A stretch of 64,000 nucleotides of DNA from an uncultured Christensenella sp. GTDB taxonomy: Bacteria > Bacillota > Clostridia > Christensenellales > Borkfalkiaceae. Below, in pieces: positions 26,831-35,603 of this stretch. The position numbers and the translations under genes are program-made. The DNA is taken from positions 62,001-126,000 of the forward strand of contig CAJTUI010000006.1 of the NCBI GenBank assembly GCA_910579705.1. Reading direction: 5' to 3'. A model generated the notes under the pieces. It was not told the DNA's origin and ran no database searches. It saw nothing but the letters and a program-made list of their open reading frames with translations. Each line of letters opens with the position of its first letter. The stretch's first letter is position 1.

Positions 26831-27171
26831 TTTTGTTCTCCTTTATTTCTATTTGAATTGATTTTTTTCGAAAGCTTTATAAGCTCTTCGATTTTTGCGG
26901 AAATTTCCTCCGCGTTGAAATCCAGTTTCTGTTCCGCCGCAAGCCTGTCCAGCTTAGTCAGAACGAACTGTTTCTTCTCCTCGCCCGTATAGTGCGCAAA
27001 GCTTTCCGCCACTTGCATTATCGGAGCGATTGCATCTGCCAGCACAGAACTTTCTCTGAGCTTTTTGTGTTTTTTAAAACTCAATATAACTTTGATAATC
27101 AATACCGTACAAGTTATAAACAAACTCAAAGCCGTTCCCGCCAGCGACAAAATTAATCGTGCCTGTTCCAT
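26827..27171 (-). CDS. Holin-like small membrane protein upstream of Rhs
   Basis: A 114-residue protein with one N-terminal TM helix (about 8-30), a basic juxtamembrane patch (KKHKKLR) and a charged helical tail (AIAPIMQVAESFAHYTGEEKKQFVLTKLDRLAAEQKLDF). This resembles the LLH-type phage holin family (MQxAE, then tG-x-x-KK-x-xV). AAGGAG precedes the ATG and the gene overlaps the Rhs start by 4 nt, so the two are coupled. In other systems holins such as TcdE help release large toxins that lack signals; here that role is inferred. Confidence 0.6.
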   Translation of the reverse strand: MEQARLILSLAGTALSLFITCTVLIIKVILSFKKHKKLRESSVLADAIAPIMQVAESFAHYTGEEKKQFVLTKLDRLAAEQKLDFNAEEISAKIEELIKLSKKINSNRNKGEQK

Positions 27172-27194
27172 CTCTGTCTCCTTTTTTATTTTTT

Positions 27195-27245
27195 AAACAT
27201 ATGTTTATACTTATTGTACCGCATATATATGACTAATTCAGTCAT
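27195..27245. promoter_or_regulatory. Palindromes upstream of the holin-Rhs operon
   Basis: AAACATATGTTT (27195-27206) and ATGACT-AATTC-AGTCAT (27229-27245) are perfect palindromes within 80 nt of the holin-like start. TACAAT between them may be a -10 box; no good -35 is seen. They are candidate operators for the toxin operon. Confidence 0.45.
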
Positions 27246-27305
27246 AATTAAAAAAATAAATATACTGATTTTTAAAATAAAAACGTACTTTTTTCACACA
27301 TCGTG

Positions 27306-27338
27306 AAAAAGGTGGCGGCCGTTCGGCCGCCACCTTTT
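27306..27338. terminator. Bidirectional terminator hairpin
   Basis: A 10-bp stem GGTGGCGGCC/GGCCGCCACC with a 4-nt loop, T5 on the minus side and T4 on the plus side. Confidence 0.8.
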
Positions 27339-27340
27339 CC

Positions 27341-27376
27341 AAATAAAAAATTCCGTCCGCGGTGTTCCGCGGACGG
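27341..27376 (-). terminator. Terminator of the SSB gene
   Basis: A perfect 10-bp stem CCGTCCGCGG/CCGCGGACGG with a 4-nt loop is followed by AATTTTTTATTT on the minus strand. Together with the next hairpin it forms a double terminator that insulates the housekeeping genes from the Rhs island. Confidence 0.85.
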
Positions 27377-27381
27377 GTTTG

Positions 27382-28071
27382 TTACTGTTCGTTAGGTTCG
27401 TATGTTCTCGGGGTTGAATACAAATCAAATTCCTGCTCGATATCGAATTCGGAATCGTCGTCAAACGCCGCGAGCTTTGAAATGGAAACTTCGTAAGCGG
27501 TCATTGCCACAAAGCTTTCGTCCTGTTGCTTTTTCTGGTATTCGCGGCTCTGGATTCTGCCCGAAAGCGCCACCCTGTCGCCCACCGACAGGTTGCGTAC
27601 GAACCGCGCGTTCCTGCCCCAGGCTATTGCAGGTATATAGTCCGATTTGTTATAACTGCGGTTAACGGCTATAAGCAGGTCGGCTATTTCCCTGTTGAAA
27701 GGCGTCGTCCTGTAAACGGGCGGTTTACAGATATAGCCCGAAAGCACTATCGAGTTGGGATTTTTACCGGGCTGCGTTTCAAGCAGCTCCCTTACGAAAA
27801 CCGTAAGCATAAGCCGCGATTTGCCGCCTTCGAGCTTGTTGTACGAGCGGAACTGTCCCAGTGCGCAGATATAACCGCCGGGTTTCATATCCTCGGTCAT
27901 AATCCGCTCCGATACGGTAACGGGCAATACGTCCGACTGGCCCGAAAGGCGCATAACCTTAACGAAAAATTCGTAGAACCCCTCTCCGTACACCTCGTGC
28001 GAAAACACCGCTTCCGACACTATTTCGCCGTAAATGTAAACCTTGTTGTTTTTCTCCGTGTTGTAATTCAT
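27382..28071 (-). CDS. Single-stranded DNA-binding protein with two OB folds
   Basis: The 229-residue protein contains two OB-like halves: residues 8-95 (VYIYGEIVSEAVFSHEV) and 105-190 (NSIVLSGYICKPPVYRTTP, then RVALSGRIQSREYQ), the second matching the SSB core. The tail is acidic but lacks the classical DDDIPF tip. Such double-OB SSB-like proteins are common in Clostridia beside the canonical Ssb. AGGAGG precedes the ATG. Confidence 0.85.
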   Translation of the reverse strand: MNYNTEKNNKVYIYGEIVSEAVFSHEVYGEGFYEFFVKVMRLSGQSDVLPVTVSERIMTEDMKPGGYICALGQFRSYNKLEGGKSRLMLTVFVRELLETQPGKNPNSIVLSGYICKPPVYRTTPFNREIADLLIAVNRSYNKSDYIPAIAWGRNARFVRNLSVGDRVALSGRIQSREYQKKQQDESFVAMTAYEVSISKLAAFDDDSEFDIEQEFDLYSTPRTYEPNEQ

Positions 28072-28117
28072 CTATGCCTCCTAAAAAAGTATTTCGGTAT
28101 CGGGTATTTCATTCCGC

Positions 28118-28882
28118 TTACTTTGCGGGTTTCTGACAGCCTGCGCCGTCGATAGTGTAGTTTTCTTTATAAATGAGCTCGCCTATGGGCACAAAACTGT
28201 AACCCTTGTTTTTTAATGTTTCGAGTATTATAGGCACGGCCTCCGCCGTATGTAAACCGTTGTTGTGCATTAAAATTATCGAACCGTTTTTCACGCCGTT
28301 CACAACGCGCATAGCTATGTCCGCCGCCGATAAGTCTTTCCAGTCAAGGCTGTCGGTATCCCACTGTATCGTGTAATATCCGAGTTCGGACGCGGTCTTT
28401 ATAAGCTCGTCGTCATAGTCGCCGTAAGGCGGACGAAACAGCTCCACGTCTTTACCCGTAACTTTTTTAATTGCCTCCGAAGACGAATTGAGTTCGAGTT
28501 TAATCTCTTCCGAATTCTGTTTCGACATATAGCTGTGCGTGGAAGAATGCGTTCCTATTTCGTGCCCCGCCTCGTCTATCTTTTTGACGTATTCGGGATA
28601 CTTCTCCGCCCAGAACTCAACCATAAACCAGGTTGCGTGCACGTTGCTCACTTTGAGCGCGTTGAGTATCGAGTCCGTATAGTCCACGCCCCAGGCGCAG
28701 TCAAACGAAATGGACACCACTTTATCCTCGCGCTCCACGTTATAGATTGGCACAAGTCTGGGCGTATAGCCGTAGAATACGGCATAAGCGCCCGTGAAAT
28801 AGGTTGAAACCGAAAGCGCAACGATTGCTACTGCCGCAAGGGCGGTGAATAACAGATTTTTTAATTTTAATACTTTAATCAA
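28118..28882 (-). CDS. PdaB-like polysaccharide deacetylase
   Basis: The NodB-fold deacetylase has an N-terminal TM anchor. Motifs are visible in order: SFDCAWG (catalytic Asp), HEIGTHSSTH (metal His pair), RPPYG, DTDSLDW and LMHN. The Ala-Trp-Gly form of motif 1 and the overall layout match PdaB, needed for spore cortex or late spore stability. The start is set at the TTG at 28882 because GGAG lies 6 nt upstream; an ATG seven codons earlier (28903) is possible but has no such site. Confidence 0.87.
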   Translation of the reverse strand: MIKVLKLKNLLFTALAAVAIVALSVSTYFTGAYAVFYGYTPRLVPIYNVEREDKVVSISFDCAWGVDYTDSILNALKVSNVHATWFMVEFWAEKYPEYVKKIDEAGHEIGTHSSTHSYMSKQNSEEIKLELNSSSEAIKKVTGKDVELFRPPYGDYDDELIKTASELGYYTIQWDTDSLDWKDLSAADIAMRVVNGVKNGSIILMHNNGLHTAEAVPIILETLKNKGYSFVPIGELIYKENYTIDGAGCQKPAK

Positions 28883-29012
28883 AGTTCTCTCCAAGGATAA
28901 CATTTTAAGACTGTCGAATTTTACCCTCTTTTGTACGTTTTTATCGTAAGTTGGAGAAAGTGAAATTTACTTTCTTGATTATATTTACTGTCACAACCTT
29001 AAAATTATGATA

Positions 29013-29050
29013 AAAAAAGAGCGGCGGTTTTGAAAACCGCCGCTCTTTTT
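29013..29050. terminator. Bidirectional terminator after rarA
   Basis: A long AT/GC stem (AAAAGAGCGGCGGTTTT and its complement) with a 3-nt loop is flanked by A- and T-runs. Confidence 0.9.
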
Positions 29051-30363
29051 TATTTAAGCTTGCCCTTGTCCTTTCTGTTCTGTTTTACCGTCCGTTCGTA
29101 ACCGTAGTCCGAAGGCTTATAATACACCCTGTCCCTTAACTTATCGGGCAGATACTGTTGCTCCACATATCCGCCAGCAAAGTCGTGCGGGTATTTGTAA
29201 TTCCTGCTTTGCGCCTTTGTCTGCTTGTCCCCGAAAGTGTTGTCTTTCAGATACGGCGGAACGCCGTCGTCGTCCCTGACCTCGCGCGCGTCCCGCTTGG
29301 CGGCATCCATAGCCGCGACGACCGAATTGCTTTTCGGCGCCTCGCAAACGTAAATAATTGCGTTGGAAAGCGGAATAAGCCCTTCGGGATAACCCGTTTT
29401 TTCAAGCACGTACATTGCCGACGACGCCACTACCAGCGCGTGCGGGTCGGCCATACCCACGTCCTCCGAGGAATGTATAACCAGTCGGCGCGCAACGACC
29501 ATAGGGTCGCACCCGCCCTCTATAAGCCGCATCGCGTAATACAGCGCCGCGTTCGAATCGCTTCCGCGCAGGGATTTACAGAACGCCGAAAGATAGTCGT
29601 AATAAGCGTCACCGTTATACGACATAGCTTTGCGCTGTATGGACTGCTCCGCATCCGAGAGCGCAACCTTAACGCTGCCGTCCGCCTGCGGCGCAGTCGT
29701 CATAACCGCCAGTTCCAGCGCGTTGTACGCCGAGCGCAAATCCCCGCCGCACACGCGCGCGATATGTTCGAGCGCGTCCTCCTCGATTTCCGCAGAATAC
29801 TCGCCCAGCCCCTTTCTCTTGTCCTTGACCGCCTTTGACAGCGCGCCCTTTATATCCTCTTCCGAAAGTCTTTTGAACTCGAAAACGCGGCAACGCGAAA
29901 CTATCGCGGGCGTCATCGACGCGTACGGGTTTTCTGTAGTCGAGCCGATAAATATAATAGTCCCCTGCTCTATTGCGGGTAAAAGCGAGTCCGACTGGGT
30001 CTTATTGAAACGGTGGCACTCGTCGAGCATAAGATATGTACGTTTACCGTACATTTTGAGATTGTTCCGCGCGTCCTCTACGGCGCGTTTAACGTCCGCA
30101 ACACCCGCCTGAACGGCGTTCAGTTTGATAAACTCGCCGTGGGTTGTCGCGGCGATAATATTTGCAAGCGTGGTCTTGCCCGTGCCCGGCGGGCCCCAGA
30201 AAATACAACTGCCCAGCCTGTCGGTCGCTATGGCGCGGCGCAAAAGCGAACCTTCCGAAACTATATGTTTCTGGCCAATAAATTCGTTGAGGTTGTTTGC
30301 GCGCATACGCTCGGCAAGCGGTTTCGCGCCCTCTTCGTTGCCGTTCAAATCGAATAAATCCAT
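29050..30363 (-). CDS. rarA: Replication-associated recombination protein A (RarA/MgsA)
   Basis: AAA+ ATPase acting at stalled replication forks. Walker A GPPGTGKTT (about residue 59) and Walker B MLDECHRF are present. The N-terminal PLAERMRANNLNEFIGQKH and the C-terminal tetramerisation region (GCDPMVVARRLVIHSSEDVG) are typical. The 437-residue length is normal. It starts 3 nt after the patatin gene, so the two form an operon. Confidence 0.95.
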   Translation of the reverse strand: MDLFDLNGNEEGAKPLAERMRANNLNEFIGQKHIVSEGSLLRRAIATDRLGSCIFWGPPGTGKTTLANIIAATTHGEFIKLNAVQAGVADVKRAVEDARNNLKMYGKRTYLMLDECHRFNKTQSDSLLPAIEQGTIIFIGSTTENPYASMTPAIVSRCRVFEFKRLSEEDIKGALSKAVKDKRKGLGEYSAEIEEDALEHIARVCGGDLRSAYNALELAVMTTAPQADGSVKVALSDAEQSIQRKAMSYNGDAYYDYLSAFCKSLRGSDSNAALYYAMRLIEGGCDPMVVARRLVIHSSEDVGMADPHALVVASSAMYVLEKTGYPEGLIPLSNAIIYVCEAPKSNSVVAAMDAAKRDAREVRDDDGVPPYLKDNTFGDKQTKAQSRNYKYPHDFAGGYVEQQYLPDKLRDRVYYKPSDYGYERTVKQNRKDKGKLK

Positions 30364-30365
30364 AA

Positions 30366-31157
30366 CTATTTCAATAACTCTTTTATCTTTTTAACGTTCG
30401 TTTTTCCGAGCGCATAGCCCTCTTCGTAAGCGCGGTCCAAATCGTTCATTTTATACTGGCTTATGCCCTTCATTTCGGGTTCCAGCCATAAATCGCATAT
30501 CCCGCCGTCGCGGCCGCGCAACAGCTCTGTGGTATGTGCGTCCATAACGTCAAACATTCTCAGTATCATAGACAGAATATTGTCGAGTTTCTCTACCGGC
30601 TCGTAAGAATTTTTTAAAACGTCCACCGCGACAACCACGTCCGCGTTCATTTCTTTTACGACCGCCACGGGAACGCGGCACAGACAGCCCCCGTCCACGA
30701 GCAGTTTATCCCTGTACTTTACGGGCCTGAAAACCGCGGGTATGGAGCTGGACGCCTGTATCGCAAGCGCCGCGTCGCCCTCCCCGAAAACGTGTAATTT
30801 CCCCGACAAAAGGTCGGTTGAAACGCACTTGAACGGAATCGGAAAATCCTCTATATTCTTTATTTTAAGGTGCTGAACCAACAGGTCGCGTATTTTCTTA
30901 CTGCGCAAAATAGACATCTGCGATATGGGTTTCGGGCTTATGTCTATGATGTCGCGCTTTTTGAGCCTTAGTACGATTGAGCGCATTTCTTCCGTAGTCA
31001 TACCGCTTGCGTAACAACCGCCAACGACCGCGCCCATAGAGCAACCCGCTATATAATCGGGTTTAATGCCTTCCTCTTCCAGCGCCTGTATAAACCCGAC
31101 GTGCGCAACGCCGCGCGCCCCGCCGCTGCCGAGCGCAAGCCCGAGAGTTTTACTCAT
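30366..31157 (-). CDS. Patatin-like phospholipase (RssA type)
   Basis: The oxyanion glycine loop GSGGARG, nucleophile elbow GCSMG (Ser about residue 41) and DGG triad Asp near residue 152 are all present, so the Ser-Asp dyad is intact. At 263 residues it is the short, cytoplasmic RssA-like type with no signal peptide. GGAGGTGA precedes the ATG. The lipid substrate is unknown. It is divergently arranged with ylbJ. Confidence 0.92.
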   Translation of the reverse strand: MSKTLGLALGSGGARGVAHVGFIQALEEEGIKPDYIAGCSMGAVVGGCYASGMTTEEMRSIVLRLKKRDIIDISPKPISQMSILRSKKIRDLLVQHLKIKNIEDFPIPFKCVSTDLLSGKLHVFGEGDAALAIQASSSIPAVFRPVKYRDKLLVDGGCLCRVPVAVVKEMNADVVVAVDVLKNSYEPVEKLDNILSMILRMFDVMDAHTTELLRGRDGGICDLWLEPEMKGISQYKMNDLDRAYEEGYALGKTNVKKIKELLK

Positions 31158-31192
31158 ATTCGGTTCACCTCCGAAATAATTTTAATATTGAA

Positions 31193-32143
31193 ATGAAACT
31201 GACCCGCGTACTCAAAATTTCAATTCCCTGTCTTGCCCTGACGCTCCTCGCCGCCGCGATAATCATTTTCCCAGAAAGATACGTAAGCTGTTGTTTCCGC
31301 GGCTTTGCTATGTGGGCGGAATGCGTTCTGCCCTCGCTTTTCCCGTTTATGGTTATTACGCTTATAATGATTAAATCTGGCTTTGCGCACAAGGCCGCGC
31401 TACCGCTGAAAAAAGTGACGGGCGCGTTCGGCTTGCCGCCCGCCGCGGCCGTTTGCCTGTTAATAAGCGTATGCTCTGGCTATCCCGCAGGCTCCAAATC
31501 CGTCGCCGAGTTCTACGAAAGCGGCTGTCTTACCGCGAACGACTGCAAAAAGCTTTCTGCGCTATGCTCCACCTCCGGCCCGCTGTTTATTATAGGCAGC
31601 GTGGGCGTGAAAATGTTCGGCGACAAAACGGCGGGCTGGAAAATTATGGCCGCGCACGTCCTGTCCGTGCTTGTAGTCGGATTATTGATTTCGCTTTTTT
31701 CCAAAAAGGGCCGCAAAAGCGACTACCGCCGCGCGCCCGTCGACAATAACGTACTGTACAATTCCTTTTACGGCGCAGTCATATCCGTTGCGGTTGCGGG
31801 CGGATTCATTGCTTTTTTCTGCGTCGCCGCGCAAATCGCCGCCGACTTCAATCTGTTATTGCCGCTTGAAAAACTGCTCTGTCTTGTGACCGACCCCGCG
31901 TCCGCCTCCGCGTTCTGCACGGGCGTTATAGAAATTACCGCGGGTTGCCGCGCCCTCGGCGAGGCTGGCGGAAAGCTTATGCTCCCGCTTGCGGGATTTC
32001 TGATTACATTCGGCGGAGTGTCCATCGTAATGCAACAGCTCGCTTACCTGACCAAGGCCAAAGTAAACGCCGCGTACTTTACGGGCGTAAAGCTGTTGCA
32101 GGCGACCGTGTGTCTGCTTGCCCTGCTGCCGTTCTGTCAATAA
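31193..32143 (+). CDS. ylbJ: Sporulation membrane protein YlbJ-like
   Basis: A polytopic protein of 316 residues with Gate-domain motifs (ECVLPSLFPFMV, CSGYPAGSKSV, STSGPLFIIGSV). YlbJ is needed for spore cortex formation in Bacillus. The segment order matches the family, though the protein is shorter than Bacillus YlbJ (about 400). There is no clear Shine-Dalgarno site at the ATG. The 3' end overlaps pheA by 7 nt, convergently. Confidence 0.85.
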   Translation: MKLTRVLKISIPCLALTLLAAAIIIFPERYVSCCFRGFAMWAECVLPSLFPFMVITLIMIKSGFAHKAALPLKKVTGAFGLPPAAAVCLLISVCSGYPAGSKSVAEFYESGCLTANDCKKLSALCSTSGPLFIIGSVGVKMFGDKTAGWKIMAAHVLSVLVVGLLISLFSKKGRKSDYRRAPVDNNVLYNSFYGAVISVAVAGGFIAFFCVAAQIAADFNLLLPLEKLLCLVTDPASASAFCTGVIEITAGCRALGEAGGKLMLPLAGFLITFGGVSIVMQQLAYLTKAKVNAAYFTGVKLLQATVCLLALLPFCQ

Positions 32144-32937
32144 CAGCCCAGAAGTTTGAACGAATTGGCCGCGGCCTTTACCTCGTCCAGCGCGCTTTTA
32201 ATTTCCGCACGACTGTAATCGCCGTCTATCTCGATAAAGAACGCGTACTCGTCGGGCGCGTTTTTTACGGGGCGCGATTGCAGTTTCGTCATATTTATGC
32301 CGTTATCCGAAAGCTTTTGCAACAGCCGCAACAGCGCGCCGGATTTATTCGGACAGGTGAGGGAAAAGAAAATTCTTCTGGAACGGGCGTTATTTTCTAT
32401 CCCGCCCCGCCGTATAAGCAGAAAATGCGTATAGTTGTTGTCCTCGTCCGCGATATTGCACTTAGAAAGGACAAGCCTGTCGTCCTTAACGTGCGAACCG
32501 ACAACGCCCGCGTCCTCGGGCGTTTTTATCATTTCCAGACTTGCCGCCGTCGACCGCGCGGGTATGAGTTCGGCCGCGGGAAAATGCTCGAAAAGGTATT
32601 TCGCGCACTGGTCCAGCGCCTGACTGTGCGAATAAATGCGCTTTATTTTGCTCTTGTCCGCGCCGCGCAAAACTGCAAGCCTGTGGTCAATGCCTATAAC
32701 TCGCTCCGCGACCGCGCACACGTTTTCGGTCGACTGCAACAAGTCGAGGTTCTGCAACACCCCGCCGTTGAGAGTGTTTTCGATTGGCATTACCACAGCG
32801 TCCGTTTCGCCCGATATGAGCGAGGCCATAACGAGCGGGAAACTGCGGTAAGCGCAAAGCCGCGCGTCCGCGCAGAATTTTTCCGCCGCGATATGGCTGT
32901 AACTGCCCTCGGGGCCGAGATAGCCGATTTTTTGCAT
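32137..32937 (-). CDS. pheA: Prephenate dehydratase
   Basis: Converts prephenate to phenylpyruvate in phenylalanine synthesis. The catalytic domain starts GYLGPEGSYSH and holds PIENTLNGGV; the usual TRF motif reads THF. An ACT domain (about residues 185-266) with QSRP, the ESRP-type regulatory motif, allows feedback control by Phe. There is no fused chorismate mutase. GGAGG precedes the ATG. It lies 10 nt downstream of the DAHP synthase gene, so the two aromatic genes form a unit. Confidence 0.93.
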   Translation of the reverse strand: MQKIGYLGPEGSYSHIAAEKFCADARLCAYRSFPLVMASLISGETDAVVMPIENTLNGGVLQNLDLLQSTENVCAVAERVIGIDHRLAVLRGADKSKIKRIYSHSQALDQCAKYLFEHFPAAELIPARSTAASLEMIKTPEDAGVVGSHVKDDRLVLSKCNIADEDNNYTHFLLIRRGGIENNARSRRIFFSLTCPNKSGALLRLLQKLSDNGINMTKLQSRPVKNAPDEYAFFIEIDGDYSRAEIKSALDEVKAAANSFKLLGCY

Positions 32938-32947
32938 ACCCGCCTCC

Positions 32948-33970
32948 TTATACTCTTTCGGCGATGTCTAAAATAAGCCGCTCGGTATCGCGCCAGCCAA
33001 GACAGGGGTCGGTTATCGATTTACCGTATACCTTATCCTCGCACTGGTTGCCCTCTTCGATAAAGCTTTCGATCATAAATCCTTTGACGTTGCGCTTGAA
33101 ATCTTTGTCGTAGAGCCTGTTTTGCATAACTTCATCGCAGATGCGTATCTGCTGTCTGAACTTTTTATTGCTGTTGGAATGGTTCGCGTCTATTATTATA
33201 GCGGGATTTTTAAGGCCCGAATGCGCGTAGCCTTCCACGACCTGCATAACCGTTTCGTAGTGGAAATTGGGTATGTCGTTGCCGTAGCCGTCCACCGCGC
33301 CGCGCAGGATAGCGTGCGCGAGTTCGTTACCGTCAGTTTTTACCTGCCAGCCGTTGAGCTTAAACACCTGACCGCACTGCGCGGCGTAAATGGAGTTGAG
33401 CATTACCTGAACTGACCCGCTCATCGGGTTTTTGATACCAACGGGCACCTCAATCCCGCCCGCGACAAGGCGGTGGAGCTGGTTCTCGCTGGAACGCGCG
33501 CCCACGGCGATATAGGTAAGCAAATCGTCTACGTAGTGAATGTTTTCGGGATAGAGCATTTCGTCCGCGGCGGAAAGCCCGCTTATCTGCATAGCCTTGA
33601 TATTCAGATCGCGTATCGCGAAAATGCCCTTTAAAATGTCTTCCGACTTGGTCGGGTCGGGCTGGGAAAACATACCCTTGTAGCCCACGCCGCGCGTACG
33701 CGGTTTGTTGGTGTAAATCCTAGGAACGAGCACAAGCTTATCCTCGACCTTGCGGCTGAGCTTGCCGAGCCTTTCAACATAGTCTAAAACAGGCGCGGCC
33801 TCGTGCGCGGAGCAGGGGCCGACAATTATTATGAGTTTGTCGCTTAATCCTTTTATAACGTCTGAAACAAGCCTGTCGCGCTCCGCCTTTACTCCCCTGA
33901 GGTTTTGGGGCAGGGGCATTTCGGCGAGTATTTCTTCGGGGTCGGGAATCTTAATCTGTCTTTCAAACAT
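32948..33970 (-). CDS. 3-deoxy-7-phosphoheptulonate (DAHP) synthase, class I alpha
   Basis: First step of the shikimate pathway: PEP plus erythrose-4-phosphate. Type I motifs are visible: IIVGPCSAHE, GYKGMFSQPDP, ARSSENQLHR, VGIKNPMSG, KTDGNE and DANHSN. The 340-residue length matches the AroF/G/H class, which is usually feedback-inhibited by Phe or Tyr. It is followed by pheA, consistent with a phenylalanine-related isoform. coaD lies immediately upstream with a 1-nt gap. Confidence 0.94.
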   Translation of the reverse strand: MFERQIKIPDPEEILAEMPLPQNLRGVKAERDRLVSDVIKGLSDKLIIIVGPCSAHEAAPVLDYVERLGKLSRKVEDKLVLVPRIYTNKPRTRGVGYKGMFSQPDPTKSEDILKGIFAIRDLNIKAMQISGLSAADEMLYPENIHYVDDLLTYIAVGARSSENQLHRLVAGGIEVPVGIKNPMSGSVQVMLNSIYAAQCGQVFKLNGWQVKTDGNELAHAILRGAVDGYGNDIPNFHYETVMQVVEGYAHSGLKNPAIIIDANHSNSNKKFRQQIRICDEVMQNRLYDKDFKRNVKGFMIESFIEEGNQCEDKVYGKSITDPCLGWRDTERLILDIAERV

Positions 33971-33971
33971 A

Positions 33972-34460
33972 TCATTTTTCTTTCGCGTTGAGTATTTTTA
34001 AAACGTCTGCCGATATTTGTTCGGGAACGTACTGCGAAAAGTCCTTTTTGAATTTATATAAATTTTTAACGAGAGTAGAGCTTATATGAAGACTCTCCTG
34101 CCCCGCTGGGAAGTAAATAGGTATTAAATCGGGTTTGAGCTTTTTGGTCGAGAAATTGTTGCGGTTTTCGTACTCGAAATCGACGGTGTTTCTTATCCCG
34201 CGCACATAGAACGGCGTATTTTCTCGTTCGAGAAGGTCTGCCGCAGTTCCTTCAAACGAAATAATTCTGACGGCGGGATTGCTGCCGTAAAGCTTGCCGA
34301 GAAGATACAGCCGCTCCTCCACCGAAAAAAGCGGGGCCTTGTCGTGGTTGACCATAACCGCGACGACGGTTTCGTCGAAAATTTTAAGGCAGTTTTCTAT
34401 AACCTGCGTATGCCCCGTCGTAGGCGGGTCGAACGTGCCCGCAAAAACGCATTTTTTCAT
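33972..34460 (-). CDS. coaD: Phosphopantetheine adenylyltransferase
   Basis: Penultimate step of CoA synthesis. The nucleotidyltransferase motif GTFDPPTTGH is at residues 8-17, and the KKLKPDLIPIYF and SSTLVKNL segments are typical. The ATG at 34460 is chosen because AGGAAG lies upstream and the protein then begins MKKCVFAGTFDPP as in the family. The longer reading would add 48 non-homologous residues overlapping rsmD. Confidence 0.95.
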   Translation of the reverse strand: MKKCVFAGTFDPPTTGHTQVIENCLKIFDETVVAVMVNHDKAPLFSVEERLYLLGKLYGSNPAVRIISFEGTAADLLERENTPFYVRGIRNTVDFEYENRNNFSTKKLKPDLIPIYFPAGQESLHISSTLVKNLYKFKKDFSQYVPEQISADVLKILNAKEK

Positions 34461-34461
34461 T

Positions 34462-34992
34462 TTAACACTTCCTGAAAAACGTGAGGTGAATTTTTCCGTA
34501 TCTGCGCCTGTCCGCAACTTCAAGACCGACAATCTCGTCCGTGAACGGTCTGTCGCGCTCGTACACGGCAATGCCCCCGTCCGATAAATTATTGCCGTTT
34601 GCAATAATTTTAAGCGCCTCTACGCCCGCGTCCGACGCATACGGCGGGTCGATAAATATCAAATCCGCCTGTCCGCACGTAGATAAACAGGCGCGGAAAT
34701 CCTTGTTGTAAACGGTATAGTTGCGTTCGGAAAGCCTTGACAAATTCTTTCTCAACACCGCTATGCTGTCCTTTGAAATATCGTTGAACGCGACGTGTTC
34801 CGCGCCGCGCGAGATGCACTCGATACCGAGATTGCCGCTGCCGCAAAACAGGTCAAGAACCCGCGCGCCGCCGATTTCCGCCGCAAGGATATTGAAAAGA
34901 CTTTCCTTTACCCTGTCCGCAGTTGGGCGTATTTCCGCGCCGCCGAAACGGGCGAGAACCATACCCCTGTATTTACCCGAAATAACTCTCAT
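34462..34992 (-). CDS. rsmD: 16S rRNA (guanine(966)-N2)-methyltransferase
   Basis: RsmD methylates G966 of 16S rRNA. MRVISGKYRG at the start, RPTADRVKESLFNIL, VLDLFCGSGNLGIE (SAM motif I) and the catalytic IFIDPPY are all present. The ATG at 34992 overlaps the stop of the upstream gene (ATGA). The rsmD-coaD order is common in Firmicutes. Confidence 0.95.
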   Translation of the reverse strand: MRVISGKYRGMVLARFGGAEIRPTADRVKESLFNILAAEIGGARVLDLFCGSGNLGIECISRGAEHVAFNDISKDSIAVLRKNLSRLSERNYTVYNKDFRACLSTCGQADLIFIDPPYASDAGVEALKIIANGNNLSDGGIAVYERDRPFTDEIVGLEVADRRRYGKIHLTFFRKC

Positions 34993-35603
34993 CTGCGCCG
35001 CTTGTCCTTCGCCGCCTGCATTTCGGCGGCTTTGCGCTGGCGGATTTCTTCGCGCTTTGCGCCGTATACGTACGCGGCCGCGTGAACGCCGATGGGAACG
35101 ACTATCCATATAAAGTTCAGCCATTGCGAGAGTTCTCCGACGGCCTGTCCTATCACTATGAACGGAAACGCCGCCCAGCCGAACGCGTATTTAAGCAAAA
35201 ACTCTGTCACTATATTAGGCGCGACGCACTGTACGAACTGTAACAGTATAAACGGTATCACGCTTGCAAACCCGATTGCAAAGCCTTTCCATACCGCGTA
35301 TTCGCCCGCCTTTACGCGTTGGGGCGCGTCCCCGTCGTGCAATTCGCTTATCTTCTCGCTCTGAACCGCGCGCCTGAACGCGGTCAGGCCGTTCTGTCTG
35401 CCGAAGATAACGTATGCGGCAATCAACAACAGCTCTCCGAAGACTAGCGCGACGACGCGCATAACCGCCTCCGAATAGTCGGCAAAGAGTATTACCGACG
35501 CGCTTATTATCAGCTGTAACATAAACGGAAACGCCGCGCCCGTTATTATGTCCTTGATTTCGGCAAGTATTATTTTTTTGTTTATCTCAGCGTTTTTGCG
35601 CAT
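34989..35603 (-). CDS. Multi-pass membrane protein of unknown function
   Basis: A 204-residue protein with about four to five hydrophobic helices and a very basic C-terminal tail (AKREEIRQRKAAEMQAAKDKRRR). The family is not recognised. It sits tightly between the 5-formyl-THF cyclo-ligase gene (17-nt overlap) and rsmD (4-nt overlap), so it is translated from the same message. Membrane location is certain from composition; the role is unknown. Confidence 0.75.
   Translation of the reverse strand: MRKNAEINKKIILAEIKDIITGAAFPFMLQLIISASVILFADYSEAVMRVVALVFGELLLIAAYVIFGRQNGLTAFRRAVQSEKISELHDGDAPQRVKAGEYAVWKGFAIGFASVIPFILLQFVQCVAPNIVTEFLLKYAFGWAAFPFIVIGQAVGELSQWLNFIWIVVPIGVHAAAYVYGAKREEIRQRKAAEMQAAKDKRRR

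Noticed and set aside
34461..34604. N-terminal extension of coaD
   Set aside because: The first 48 residues overlap rsmD and lack homology; the ATG at 34460 has AGGAAG and the family N-terminus.
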